Assembly (NCBI GenBank): GCA_011052165.1
Contig: DRJN01000461.1
Span: forward strand, 1-34,416
Direction: 5' to 3'
DNA: 34,416 nt
DNA from: Gammaproteobacteria bacterium
GTDB taxonomy: Bacteria > Pseudomonadota > Gammaproteobacteria > UBA6429 > Thiohalophilaceae
Shown here: positions 23,383 through 31,553 of the stretch, piece after piece
Position numbering within the stretch: the first letter of the stretch is position 1
Layout: every line of letters begins with the position of its first letter
Made by a program: the position numbers and the translations under genes
Notes under the pieces: model-generated
Told to the model about the DNA's origin: nothing
What the model saw: the letters and a program-made list of their open reading frames with translations, nothing else
Databases searched by the model: none

Positions 23383-24288
23383 ATGCTGAATACAAAACAG
23401 TCCCCGCCCATACGCGGCGAATTGCGCCTACAGGAACCTCTGTCGGCGCATACCTCCTGGCGCGTAGGCGGGCGGGCGGCGCAGTTTTATCAACCGGCGG
23501 ATATTGCCGATCTGGCACAGTTCATTGCCGCGCTGGACGAGGATCTACCCCTGCTTTGGCTGGGGCTGGGCAGTAATATCCTGGTTCGTGATGGCGGCCT
23601 GCCGGGGGTGGTGATTTGCACCAGCGGGGTGATGAACGAACTGCAGTTTCTGGAGCATGAGCGCCTGCGGGTTGAGGTCGGACTGGCGATGCCGCAACTG
23701 GCGCGCCAATGCGCCCGTCAGGGCCTGCGCGGAACAGAATTTCTGTGCGGTATTCCCGGCACGGTGGGCGGTGGGCTGGCCATGAATGCTGGTGCCCTGG
23801 GAGGAGAGATCTGGGATCTGGTCGAGTCGGTGGAAACCGTGGATCGACAGGGTCGCTTGTATCTGCGTCGCGCGAATGAATTCGAGGTGGCTTATCGTCG
23901 TGTAATTGGACCCCTGGACGAATGGTTTGTGGCGGCAACCCTGCAACTTGACGCCGGTGACAGCGTCGAAAGTTTGCAGCAGATCAAGACCCACCTGGCC
24001 CGGCGCAGCACCACCCAGCCGACCCGGCAGCCCAGTGCCGGTTCGGTGTTCCGCAATCCACCGGATGACTATGCCGCCCGTTTGATTGAGGCGGCGGGGC
24101 TGAAGAACTGTTGTGTCGGCGGCGCCTGTGTATCGGGCAAACATGCGAATTTTATTGTCAATACCGGTAATGCCTGCGCGGCGGATATCGAAACCCTGAT
24201 TGAGAAAATCGAACAACAGGTGAAGGCTGAATATGGCGTTGAACTGGTGCGTGAAGTCAGGATTATGGGAGAAAGGCATGCTGCCTGA
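23383..24288 (+). CDS. murB: MurB, UDP-N-acetylenolpyruvoylglucosamine reductase (type II)
   Basis: MurB reduces UDP-GlcNAc-enolpyruvate to UDP-MurNAc using NADPH and bound FAD. I start at ATG 23383 (301 residues) because AGGAG at 23370-23374 is 8 bases upstream; GTG 23374 and ATG 23377 are too close to it. FAD-binding blocks are TSWRVGGRAAQF, LGLGSNILVRDGGL and GIPGTVGGGLAMNAGALGGEI. The catalytic serine lies in PSAGSVFRNP. Its size and the lack of the extra loop of E. coli MurB (342 residues) put it in the shorter type II group. It follows murC after 12 bases and overlaps ddl by 11. Confidence 0.95.
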   Translation: MLNTKQSPPIRGELRLQEPLSAHTSWRVGGRAAQFYQPADIADLAQFIAALDEDLPLLWLGLGSNILVRDGGLPGVVICTSGVMNELQFLEHERLRVEVGLAMPQLARQCARQGLRGTEFLCGIPGTVGGGLAMNAGALGGEIWDLVESVETVDRQGRLYLRRANEFEVAYRRVIGPLDEWFVAATLQLDAGDSVESLQQIKTHLARRSTTQPTRQPSAGSVFRNPPDDYAARLIEAAGLKNCCVGGACVSGKHANFIVNTGNACAADIETLIEKIEQQVKAEYGVELVREVRIMGERHAA

Positions 24289-25267
24289 AGAACGGCTCAT
24301 AGATCTCGATGTGAAAGCGTTTGGCAAGGTGGCCGTGCTCATGGGCGGCTGGTCGGCGGAGCGCGCAGTGTCTTTGCAGAGCGGCCAGGCAGTGCTGGAT
24401 GGGCTGAAGCGCGCCGGAGTCGATGCCTGGGGCGTCGATGTGCAGAAAGCCACGGTGCTGGACACCCTTCGGCGGGGCAGTTTTGATCGTGCCTTTATTA
24501 TTCTGCACGGTCCCGGTGGCGAAGACGGCGTGATTCAGGGGGCGCTGGATATCCTGAATGTTCCCTATACCGGTAGCGGCGTGCTGGCGTCGGCTCTGAG
24601 CATGGACAAGCTGCGGTGCAAACAGTTTTTCGAAGGCGTGGGAATCCCGACGCCGGCTTATGCGGTGCTGGATGAAAGCACCGACATGGAGTTTGTGCAG
24701 GCCCGCCTGGGACTGCCGCTGATGATCAAGCCGGTGTTGGAAGGCTCCAGCCTGGGCATGAGCAAGGTCGGGCAGGTGGAAGAATTATTACCGGCCTGGC
24801 GACAGGCGGTAGAGTATCAGGGCGCGGTGATAGCCGAGCGCTGGATCGAAGGTGCGGAATACACCGTAGCGATTCTCGGACAGCAGGCGCTGCCCGTGAT
24901 TCAGCTTGAAACCAGCCATGCCTTTTATGACTATGCCGCCAAGTATCAGTCGGATGAAACCCGCTATCACTGTCCCTGTGGCCTGTCACAGACAGACGAA
25001 AAGCGTTTGCAGGATCTGGCACTGTCCGCTTTCAATGCGGTGGGGGCCACTGGCTGGGGACGGGTGGACGTGATGTGTGACAAAGAGGGAACGCCCTGGG
25101 TAATTGAAATCAACAGTGTGCCGGGCATGACCAGTCACAGTCTGGTGCCGATGGCGGCAAAGGCGGCAGGCATGAACTTTGATGAACTGGTCTGCCGCAT
25201 TCTGGCGCAGACGCTGGAGCTTGCGCAGATGCAGACAACGGTGGGGGAGGCGACCCATGGCGGCTAA
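24278..25267 (+). CDS. ddl: D-alanine--D-alanine ligase
   Basis: Ddl joins two D-alanines with ATP; MurF uses the product. The 329-residue ATP-grasp enzyme starts at ATG 24278, with GGAG at 24268-24271 six bases upstream; the frame extends back into murB but lacks support there. Motifs are KVAVLMGGWSAERAVSLQSG, HGPGGEDGVIQGALD, the YTGSGVLASALSMDK substrate loop, MIKPVLEGSSLGMSKV, and the metal-binding C-terminal WVIEINSVPGMTSHSLVP. It is a DdlB-type gene by its place in the cluster. The ATG of ftsQ lies inside its end (11-base overlap). Confidence 0.96.
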   Translation: MLPEERLIDLDVKAFGKVAVLMGGWSAERAVSLQSGQAVLDGLKRAGVDAWGVDVQKATVLDTLRRGSFDRAFIILHGPGGEDGVIQGALDILNVPYTGSGVLASALSMDKLRCKQFFEGVGIPTPAYAVLDESTDMEFVQARLGLPLMIKPVLEGSSLGMSKVGQVEELLPAWRQAVEYQGAVIAERWIEGAEYTVAILGQQALPVIQLETSHAFYDYAAKYQSDETRYHCPCGLSQTDEKRLQDLALSAFNAVGATGWGRVDVMCDKEGTPWVIEINSVPGMTSHSLVPMAAKAAGMNFDELVCRILAQTLELAQMQTTVGEATHGG

Positions 25268-26057
25268 TTCCCAGGCGGTAATTTCTGCTCCGCATAGCCG
25301 CGACTGGTGCATAAAAGCGGGTCCGCGTCTCAAGATACTGGGCAGCCTGTTGCTATTGCTGGGAATAATGGCGCTCTTGGGCTGGTGCCTGGCTCTGCTG
25401 AAGGATCCAGCGACCCTGCCCATCACCAAGATCCGGGTACAGGGCGTGTTGGTGCATCTGGATGAAAACAGGCTGCGCCGGGCGGTGGTGGAAAAAGCCA
25501 ACCAGGGTTTTTTCGGTGTTGACATTGACGCCGTGAAACGGCGTGTGGAGCAGTTACCCTGGGTGGCGCAGGCCTCGGTGCGCCGAATCTGGCCGGATAC
25601 TTTAGGCGTTGAGGTCGTAGAGCAAAAACCCCTGGCGCGCTGGGCAAAGGGCGGTCTGGTGAATGAGGCGGGGCAGATATTCAAGCCGGTAACGACCCGC
25701 TACCCGTCGTGGCTGCCATTGTTTAGCGGGCCGGAAGATATGCTTGGCGTGATGGGTGAACAGTATCGGCAGGATAGCGCCCTGCTGGCGAGTATCGGCC
25801 TGGGTATCCGTGAAGTACAGATGAATTCGCGGCGGGCATTGACGCTGTATCTGAAGCTGCCATCGAACGAGAGCATCGAACTGGTGCTGGGACGCAAGCA
25901 GATCCAGGTGCGGTTACAACGTTTTATTGCGGTCTACAAAAAATTGCTGGGCGCACATGCTGCGGAAATTGCGCGGGTCGATCTGCGCTACAGCAACGGC
26001 ATGGCGGTCCAGTGGAACAAAACATTAAAACAGCAAATTGATAAGGGTGGGGAGTAA
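25257..26057 (+). CDS. ftsQ: FtsQ, divisome scaffold protein
   Basis: FtsQ links early and late division proteins and binds FtsB-FtsL. Start ATG 25257 (266 residues) has GGGGGAGG at 25243-25250, six bases upstream. A short cytoplasmic tail is followed by one membrane helix (ILGSLLLLLGIMALLGWCLALL). Next is the POTRA domain beginning ITKIRVQGVLVHLDENRLRRAV with VEQLPWVAQASVRRIWPDTLGVEVVEQKP, then the beta domain ending in VDLRYSNGMAVQW. It overlaps ddl by 11 bases and is followed by ftsA after 6 bases. Confidence 0.95.
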   Translation: MAANSQAVISAPHSRDWCIKAGPRLKILGSLLLLLGIMALLGWCLALLKDPATLPITKIRVQGVLVHLDENRLRRAVVEKANQGFFGVDIDAVKRRVEQLPWVAQASVRRIWPDTLGVEVVEQKPLARWAKGGLVNEAGQIFKPVTTRYPSWLPLFSGPEDMLGVMGEQYRQDSALLASIGLGIREVQMNSRRALTLYLKLPSNESIELVLGRKQIQVRLQRFIAVYKKLLGAHAAEIARVDLRYSNGMAVQWNKTLKQQIDKGGE

Positions 26058-26063
26058 GCTTCC

Positions 26064-27299
26064 GTGTCGAAAAAGACAGAAAAAAATCTGATTGTCGGCC
26101 TGGACATCGGTACGTCGAAAGTCGTGGCCATCGTTGGTGAAATAACCGAAGACAATGAAGTCGAAGTGATTGGACTGGGTTCGCATCCCTCCCGAGGGCT
26201 GAAGAAAGGCGTGGTGGTGAATATTGAATCCACCGTGCAGTCGATCCAGCGTGCGGTCGAAGAGGCCGAGCTGATGGCCGGGTGCCAAATCCATTCGGTG
26301 TTTGCCGGGATTGCCGGCAGCCATATTCGCAGTCTGAACTCCCACGGCATTGTCGCCATTCGCGACAAGGAAGTGACCCCGGCTGATGTGGACCGGGTGA
26401 TCGATGCGGCTCGTGCGGTCGCCATCCCCGCCGATCAGAAAATCCTGCACATCATGCCGCAGGAGTTTTTGATCGATCAGCAGGAGAGCATCCGCGAACC
26501 CGTAGGCATGTCCGGCGTGCGCCTGGAAGCCAAGGTGCATATGGTCACCGGAGCGGTATCCGCAGCCCAGAACATCATCAAGTGCGTACGCCGTTGTGGC
26601 CTGGAAGTCGATGACATCATTCTCGAACAGCTGGCCTCCAGCCAGGCGGTGCTGACCGAAGATGAAAAGGAGCTGGGCGTGTGTCTGGTGGATATCGGTG
26701 GCGGCACCACGGATATTGCGGTGTTTACGGAAGGCGCGATTCGCCACACTGCCGTGATTCCGATTGCCGGTGATCAGGTGACCAATGACATTGCCGTGGC
26801 GCTACGCACGCCGACCCAGTATGCCGAGGAAATCAAGATCAAGTACGCCTGCGCCCTGACCCAATTGGCCAGTGTTGAGGAAACGATTGAAGTGCCGAGC
26901 GTGGGCGATCGTCCCCCCCGGCGGCTGGCGCGCCAGACTCTGGCGGAAGTGGTGGAACCCCGTTACGAGGAGCTGTTCACCCTGATTCAGGCGGAGCTGC
27001 GCCGCAGTGGTTTCGAAGATCTCTGCGCCGCCGGTATCGTTCTGACCGGGGGCAGTTCAAAGATGGAAGGCGCGGTGGATCTGGCCGAAGAGATTTTTCA
27101 CATGCCGGTGCGCAAGGCATTGCCGCAGTTTGTCACTGGTTTGATTGATGTGGTGCGTAATCCGATCCACGCCACTGGCGTAGGCCTGTTGTTGTTTGGA
27201 CATCAAAATCGGGCCATACGTGAGTCAGAGGCGCGTATGGGCGGTGGGATGCGTAGCGTATTGCTGCGCATGAAAAGCTGGTTTCAGGGCAATTTTTAA
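26064..27299 (+). CDS. ftsA: FtsA, actin-like membrane tether for FtsZ
   Basis: FtsA is an ATP-binding actin homologue that anchors FtsZ to the membrane and recruits later division proteins. The 411-residue protein has the actin-fold phosphate loop LIVGLDIGTSKVVAIVGE, the SHUA/1C region (VFAGIAGSHIRSLNSHG), LVDIGGGTTDIAVF and IVLTGGSSKMEG. The C-terminus MRSVLLRMKSWFQGNF is an amphipathic membrane-targeting helix like that of E. coli FtsA. The start is GTG at 26064, with GGAG at 26051-26054 nine bases before it. The start context and length agree with the family. Confidence 0.96.
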   Translation: MSKKTEKNLIVGLDIGTSKVVAIVGEITEDNEVEVIGLGSHPSRGLKKGVVVNIESTVQSIQRAVEEAELMAGCQIHSVFAGIAGSHIRSLNSHGIVAIRDKEVTPADVDRVIDAARAVAIPADQKILHIMPQEFLIDQQESIREPVGMSGVRLEAKVHMVTGAVSAAQNIIKCVRRCGLEVDDIILEQLASSQAVLTEDEKELGVCLVDIGGGTTDIAVFTEGAIRHTAVIPIAGDQVTNDIAVALRTPTQYAEEIKIKYACALTQLASVEETIEVPSVGDRPPRRLARQTLAEVVEPRYEELFTLIQAELRRSGFEDLCAAGIVLTGGSSKMEGAVDLAEEIFHMPVRKALPQFVTGLIDVVRNPIHATGVGLLLFGHQNRAIRESEARMGGGMRSVLLRMKSWFQGNF

Positions 27300-27335
27300 A
27301 TCTAGTTACGATTTTATCAGTGAGGAGGGTGAATT

Positions 27336-28490
27336 ATGTTTGAATTAATGGATACCAACAGTCAGAGTGCCGTGATCAAGGTCATCGGCGTAGGCGGCGG
27401 CGGTGGTAATGCGGTCGAACACATGGTGCAACAGAGTATCGAAGGCGTGGATTTTATTTGCGCCAATACCGATGCCCAGGCCATTCGTAACACCACGGCG
27501 CGAACGGTGTTGCAACTGGGCAGCAATATCACCAAAGGACTGGGGGCCGGCGCCAATCCGGAAATCGGCCGCCAGGCCGCCATGGAAGATCGGGAACGGA
27601 TCCAGGAAGTGCTGGACGGCGCGGACATGCTCTTCATTACCGCCGGCATGGGCGGTGGCACGGGAACCGGCGGTGCGCCCGTAGTGGCCCAGATCGCCAA
27701 GGAAATGGGCATTCTTACTGTCGCCGTGGTGACTAAGCCGTTTCCCTTTGAAGGCAGAAAACGGATGGATGCCGCGACCAGCGGGATTGATGAATTGAAG
27801 CAGAATGTCGATTCGCTGATTACCATTCCTAATGAAAAACTGCTCAGCGTGCTGGGCAAGAACGTCAGTCTGCTGGATGCCTTCAAGGTAGCCAATGATA
27901 TTCTGCTGGGAGCGGTGCAGGGCATTGCCGAGCTAATCACCCAGCCGGGCATTATGAATGTCGATTTTGCCGATGTAAAAACCGTGATGTCGGAAATGGG
28001 GTTGGCGATGATGGGCACCGGTCAGGCCAATGGTGATGAGCGGGCGCGTGAGGCGGCGGAAATGGCGATTGCCAGCCCCTTGCTGGAGGATATTGATATT
28101 TCCGGTGCGCGCGGCATTCTGGTGAATGTGACCGCCGGGTTGGACATGACCATCGGTGAATTTGATGAAGTGGGTAACACGGTACGTGAATTCGCGGCAG
28201 AAAATGCCACGGTGATCGTCGGCACAGTGCTGGACCCTGAGTTGAACGGGGACATGCGGGTAACGGTGGTCGCCACCGGTCTGGGTCAGGAACGTGCGGG
28301 CGAACGACCGGAAGATAACGCCGTCAAACTGGTCATTGACAAGACCAGTAGCGGTGACGTGGATTATGGTCGGCTTGACCGGCCCACCGTGATCCGCAAC
28401 AAGGTCGCGGCAGAGAAGTATGGCGACACCGGTGAGTCGAGTATGGAATTTCTGGATATTCCGGCGTTTTTGCGGCGTCAGGCCGATTAG
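27336..28490 (+). CDS. ftsZ: FtsZ, tubulin-like division GTPase
   Basis: FtsZ polymerises with GTP into the Z-ring. The 384-residue protein has the N-terminal VIGVGGGGGNAVEHMV, the tubulin signature GGGTGTGGAPVVA, the T7 loop NVDFADVKTVMSE and the C-terminal peptide LDIPAFLRRQAD, which binds FtsA and ZipA. ATG 27336 has a strong AGGAGG (27323-27328) seven bases upstream, the best ribosome binding site in the cluster and consistent with high expression. It follows ftsA after 36 bases and is the last gene before a 326-base gap. Confidence 0.98.
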   Translation: MFELMDTNSQSAVIKVIGVGGGGGNAVEHMVQQSIEGVDFICANTDAQAIRNTTARTVLQLGSNITKGLGAGANPEIGRQAAMEDRERIQEVLDGADMLFITAGMGGGTGTGGAPVVAQIAKEMGILTVAVVTKPFPFEGRKRMDAATSGIDELKQNVDSLITIPNEKLLSVLGKNVSLLDAFKVANDILLGAVQGIAELITQPGIMNVDFADVKTVMSEMGLAMMGTGQANGDERAREAAEMAIASPLLEDIDISGARGILVNVTAGLDMTIGEFDEVGNTVREFAAENATVIVGTVLDPELNGDMRVTVVATGLGQERAGERPEDNAVKLVIDKTSSGDVDYGRLDRPTVIRNKVAAEKYGDTGESSMEFLDIPAFLRRQAD

Positions 28491-28660
28491 AGAAATCCAC
28501 TCACTTATGCGCGCAAATAAAATGGCGCGGGTGTATCAAGTTTTGTGAGAAACAGACGCTCATAGGTTTACTTCTTAAGAAATTAGTCTATTTGTGCAGG
28601 GTAGAAATGTTCCGCCTGCAATCTCTCAGACGCCTAAGAACGGAAATCTGTGACAGAGAG

Positions 28661-28687
28661 CCTATTGCAGCAAGTTGCTGAAATAGG
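28661..28687 (+). other. Stem-loop upstream of lpxC
   Basis: CCTATT pairs with AATAGG, and inside it CAGC pairs with GCTG around AAGTT. No T-tract follows, so it is not a standard terminator; it may still weaken read-through from ftsZ or be a regulatory structure. Confidence 0.45.
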
Positions 28688-28720
28688 TGAAACTGTTATA
28701 TTATTACATTTTCATGAAGC

Positions 28721-28729
28721 TGCTATACT
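28721..28729 (+). promoter_or_regulatory. Extended -10 promoter candidate for lpxC
   Basis: TGCTATACT combines a TGn extension with TATACT (28724-28729). The -35 position is poor (TTATTA), as often found with extended -10 promoters. It would give an lpxC leader of about 80 bases. Confidence 0.5.
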
Positions 28730-28816
28730 GGATAGTCGTATAAATAAGCAGTCTTATAGGTTTTGGCCTATGTTTTGCATAATAACCGTATAAGTAACAA
28801 TTAAGGATTCCGACAG

Positions 28817-29728
28817 GTGATAAGGCAGCGTACTCTAAAAAATGTCATCCGGGCAACCGGCGTAGGATTGCATACAGGTGAAAAGGTTTATTTAACGTTG
28901 CGACCCGCGGCACCCGATACGGGCATTGTTTTTAGACGCGTGGATCTGGATGAACCGGTGGATATTCCGGCCAGGCCGGAAAATGTCGGTGATACCACAC
29001 TCTCGACCTCGCTGGTAAAAGGCGACGTGCGTGTCTCAACGGTGGAGCATCTGCTGTCGGCTCTGGCGGGTCTGGGCATTGATAATGCCTATATTGATCT
29101 GAATGCACCGGAAGTCCCCATTATGGATGGCAGCGCCGGTCCCTTTGTGTTCCTGTTGCAATCCGCCGGCATCCATGAACAGTCTGCCCCCAAACGTTTT
29201 ATTCGCATCAAGCGTAAAATCAAGGTCAAAGATGGTGACAAGCATGTGAGCTTCGCACCTTTTAATGGTTTCAAGGTTTCCTTCACCATTGATTTCGACC
29301 ATCCGGCTTTCAAGGATCGCAACCAGACCGCTGAGGTGGATTTTTCAACCACCTCCTTTGTAAAAGAGGTCAGTCGTGCGCGCACGTTTGGTTTTATGAG
29401 CCAGATCGAGGCGTTGCGGGCGGACAACCTGGCCCTGGGCGGCAGTCTCGATAATGCGGTGGTGGTGGATGATTACCGGATTCTCAATGAAGATGGTCTG
29501 CGCTACGTGGATGAATTCGTAAAACACAAAATTCTGGATTCTATTGGCGATCTTTACCTTTTGGGACATAGTTTGATTGGCGCCTTCAATGGCCATAAAT
29601 CCGGTCATGCGTTAAATAACCGGCTGTTGCGGGAATTGCTCAGTCAGAAAGATGCCTGGGAAGAAGTCATTTTCGAAGATCCTGAAAAAGCGCCCATTTC
29701 ATTTATTCAGCCGGTTCAGGCAAGCTGA
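28817..29728 (+). CDS. lpxC: LpxC, UDP-3-O-acyl-GlcNAc deacetylase
   Basis: LpxC is the zinc-dependent enzyme of the first committed step of lipid A synthesis. The 303-residue protein matches the family over its full length (E. coli 305). The zinc ligands are H78 (in VEHLLSALAG), H237 and D241 (in KHKILDSIGD), and H264 in GHKSGHALNN is the general acid position. The start is GTG 28817, the first codon before IRQRTLKNVIRATGVGLHTGEKV, with AAGGA at 28803-28807. The C-terminus (FIQPVQAS) differs from the E. coli FtsH degron, so proteolytic control may differ. It is followed by a dispersed repeat and the convergent dciA. Confidence 0.97.
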   Translation: MIRQRTLKNVIRATGVGLHTGEKVYLTLRPAAPDTGIVFRRVDLDEPVDIPARPENVGDTTLSTSLVKGDVRVSTVEHLLSALAGLGIDNAYIDLNAPEVPIMDGSAGPFVFLLQSAGIHEQSAPKRFIRIKRKIKVKDGDKHVSFAPFNGFKVSFTIDFDHPAFKDRNQTAEVDFSTTSFVKEVSRARTFGFMSQIEALRADNLALGGSLDNAVVVDDYRILNEDGLRYVDEFVKHKILDSIGDLYLLGHSLIGAFNGHKSGHALNNRLLRELLSQKDAWEEVIFEDPEKAPISFIQPVQAS

Positions 29729-29813
29729 AACCCATCAATCAACGAGCGTTTGAATATTGGGTAGGATGGGTAGAACGAAGTGCGAAGTCCAGAGGGAAAA
29801 CCCATCAATCAAC
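29728..29813 (+). repeat. 52-bp dispersed repeat, copy B, flanked by 16-bp direct repeats
   Basis: Positions 29759-29810 match the inverted copy at 9896-9947. A 16-base direct repeat AAACCCATCAATCAAC occurs at 29728-29743 and 29798-29813, 70 bases apart, bracketing most of the element. It lies between the convergent genes lpxC and dciA, where it might also end transcription: GATGGGT and ACCCATC inside it are reverse complements. Confidence 0.75.
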
Positions 29814-29818
29814 CGAGT

Positions 29819-30265
29819 CTATCGATTTCTCCTGCTGGCCAGCCTGTTCAACGCAGCTTTCAGCTCCTCATTGTCAATGGTGTCTGCGGTTGTACTGAGG
29901 CATTCGGCGGCTGACGCTGAAACATACCGGGGCAGAGGCGGTTCAGAAACCTTCTCTTGTACCGCAGGCTGTACCTGGATCTCGATTTTCTTTATGTCGC
30001 CAAAAACATGTGAATTATTCTGTAATTTCTGGAGTAATAGCGGGCTGAAATAGCGGGCACGGGAGGCCCAGGCAGCGGAATCGGCGGTGAGAACGAGGGT
30101 TTGTGCACGAATATTGGCGAGGCTGACGTGATTGGCCAGGGCCGGATCGAGCAGGTTGCGGAAGCTTTTGTCCAACTTCTGATTAACCCTGGCCTGTGTG
30201 ATCAGATCCGCAATATCACCTTTTTTTTGTGATAGAAACTTGTACAATTGACGGGGTGAATTCAT
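29819..30265 (-). CDS. dciA: DciA family (DUF721) helicase-loading protein
   Basis: This 148-residue protein belongs to the DUF721/DciA family, which loads the replicative helicase DnaB in bacteria lacking DnaC. The conserved KH-like N-terminal part is visible: RQLYKFLSQKKGDIADLITQ, then LDPALANHVSLANIRAQTLVLTADSAAWASRARYFSPLLLQKL. The C-terminal tail is variable and probably disordered. ATG 30265 is preferred; a GTG at 30274 would add three residues. The position between lpxC and an M23 peptidase before secA is the usual one in Pseudomonas-like genomes. It is transcribed toward lpxC and divergent from the peptidase gene. Confidence 0.88.
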   Translation of the reverse strand: MNSPRQLYKFLSQKKGDIADLITQARVNQKLDKSFRNLLDPALANHVSLANIRAQTLVLTADSAAWASRARYFSPLLLQKLQNNSHVFGDIKKIEIQVQPAVQEKVSEPPLPRYVSASAAECLSTTADTIDNEELKAALNRLASRRNR

Positions 30266-30360
30266 ACTTATCACATGGATAGAGCACTAAATTAATAATT
30301 TGCGTCGTAAAGCCGATACGTTATTGGGTACAGTAAGTTAACAAGGGCCATGTTGTCACT

Positions 30361-31290
30361 GTGAATATCGTAATAATGACACGAAAAAAAGGCTGTTCAG
30401 GGCTTTTAACACTGAGTCGGCACTGGATAACTATCATTATACTAAGTGTTTTTATTGCCTTGCCTGCCAGTTTTGTCGCGGTCGGTTACCAGATGGGCGT
30501 CTCCCACATGAGAACCAACCCGGATGATCTCCGTCTCGCCATGCAGGCGGAGATGGACTCCCAGCGGCTTGCGTTGAGCGAAGCCACGCGTACCGCAAAA
30601 GACAATATGGACGCCCTGGCTCTGCGCCTGGGTAAATTACAGGCCCATGTTATCAGACTTGATGCTCTGGGTCAGCGTTTGACGACCATGGCCAAACTGG
30701 ACAAGGGCGAATTTGATTTTGATCGTCCGCCGGCACGAGGTGGACCCCTGACCGATCCGGAGGCCGCCAAGTCAATAGGTGTCCCGGATTTTATGAAATC
30801 ACTGGAAGATTTATCCGCCCAACTGGATGATCGCGGCCAGCAGCTGGAGATCCTGGAAGACATGCTGATGAACCGCAACTTACAGTCTGAAGTGATTCCG
30901 GCCGGGCGGCCGATTACCAAAGGCTGGTTGTCTTCCTATTTCGGTATGCGCACCGATCCCTTCACGGGTCGCTGGACGCTTCATTCGGGGGTGGACTTTG
31001 CCGGTAAAATGGGATCGGACGTAATCAGTGTGGCGGCCGGGGTGGTGACGTTTGCCGGGTGGCGTTCAGGTTACGGTAATCTGGTTGAAGTGAACCACGG
31101 CAAAGGCTATGTCACCCGCTATGGGCATAACAGCAAGATTTTGGTGAAAGTAGGGGAAACCGTAAAAAAAGGCCAGGTGATTTCCAAAATGGGTACGACC
31201 GGGCGCTCAACCGGACCCCATGTGCATTTTGAAGTGCTCTACAATGGCCATGCCGTCGATCCCCTGAAATATATCCATGCTTCCCGCTAA
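30361..31290 (+). CDS. M23 family metallopeptidase (LytM domain), membrane-anchored
   Basis: This 309-residue protein has a short cytoplasmic start, one membrane helix (HWITIIILSVFIALPASFVAVGY), and a periplasmic helical/coiled-coil region at about 55-170. A C-terminal LytM/M23 domain from about residue 185 follows. The zinc and catalytic residues H208, D212 (LHSGVDFAG), H256 (TRYGHN) and H287-x-H289 (GPHVHFE) are all present, so it should be an active peptidoglycan endopeptidase. The position upstream of secA is that of a conserved gene in Pseudomonas-like genomes; in E. coli secM is there instead. The GTG start at 30361 is not supported by a good ribosome binding site; ATG 30376 is possible. 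Confidence 0.9.
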   Translation: MNIVIMTRKKGCSGLLTLSRHWITIIILSVFIALPASFVAVGYQMGVSHMRTNPDDLRLAMQAEMDSQRLALSEATRTAKDNMDALALRLGKLQAHVIRLDALGQRLTTMAKLDKGEFDFDRPPARGGPLTDPEAAKSIGVPDFMKSLEDLSAQLDDRGQQLEILEDMLMNRNLQSEVIPAGRPITKGWLSSYFGMRTDPFTGRWTLHSGVDFAGKMGSDVISVAAGVVTFAGWRSGYGNLVEVNHGKGYVTRYGHNSKILVKVGETVKKGQVISKMGTTGRSTGPHVHFEVLYNGHAVDPLKYIHASR

Positions 31291-31325
31291 CCTGGACCGA
31301 TTCTTTCAATCTCTTTGGGTTTAAT

Positions 31326-31348
31326 ACCCCGTCCGCTTGCGGCGGGGT
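31326..31348 (+). terminator. Possible terminator after the M23 peptidase gene
   Basis: ACCCCG(T)CCGC and GCGGCGGGGT form a stem of about ten pairs with one bulged T, 36 bases after the stop. Only GATTTA follows, so the T-tract is poor. The sequence also resembles a common intergenic repeat. Confidence 0.45.
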
Positions 31349-31553
31349 GATTTAACATCTTCCTGACATATCCCGCCTTCATTTAGCGCGCTACCTATAT
31401 TCAATAAATTCGGTTTAAAAACCGGACAAAGCCTTTTTATCCCGTTAAAATAAGCAGTTTATATCGACCGCGATATGCGTATCGCAGTATCCCGGGATTC
31501 CTTAATCACAACTGGCCGGCAACAGGCGTTGGTCTAAAGCACTGGAAATTTTT
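31349..31553. other. secA upstream region with several palindromes
   Basis: No gene is seen and no secM-like leader peptide is apparent. Palindromes are CGGTTTAAAAACCG (31411-31424), a hairpin GCGATA-TGCG-TATCGC (31470-31485) and ATCCCGGGAT (31489-31498). The promoter of secA is probably here, but no clear -35/-10 pair stands out. Confidence 0.45.

Larger units (their letters stand above)
28491..28816. other. Structured ftsZ-lpxC intergenic region
   Basis: There is no gene in these 326 bases. Visible elements are an inverted pair CTCTC (28623-28627) and GAGAG (28656-28660), and a hairpin at 28661-28687 (CCTATT and CAGC arms with matching GCTG and AATAGG). An extended -10 promoter and a small inverted repeat ATAGG/CCTAT (28756-28771) follow. 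The region likely separates ftsZ transcription from a dedicated lpxC promoter. Confidence 0.5.

Noticed and set aside
30350..30364. Micro-ORF of four codons whose stop overlaps the GTG of the M23 gene, after AAGGG
   Set aside because: The ribosome binding site is only about 2 bases from its ATG, and such short frames occur often by chance; not enough for a leader peptide call.
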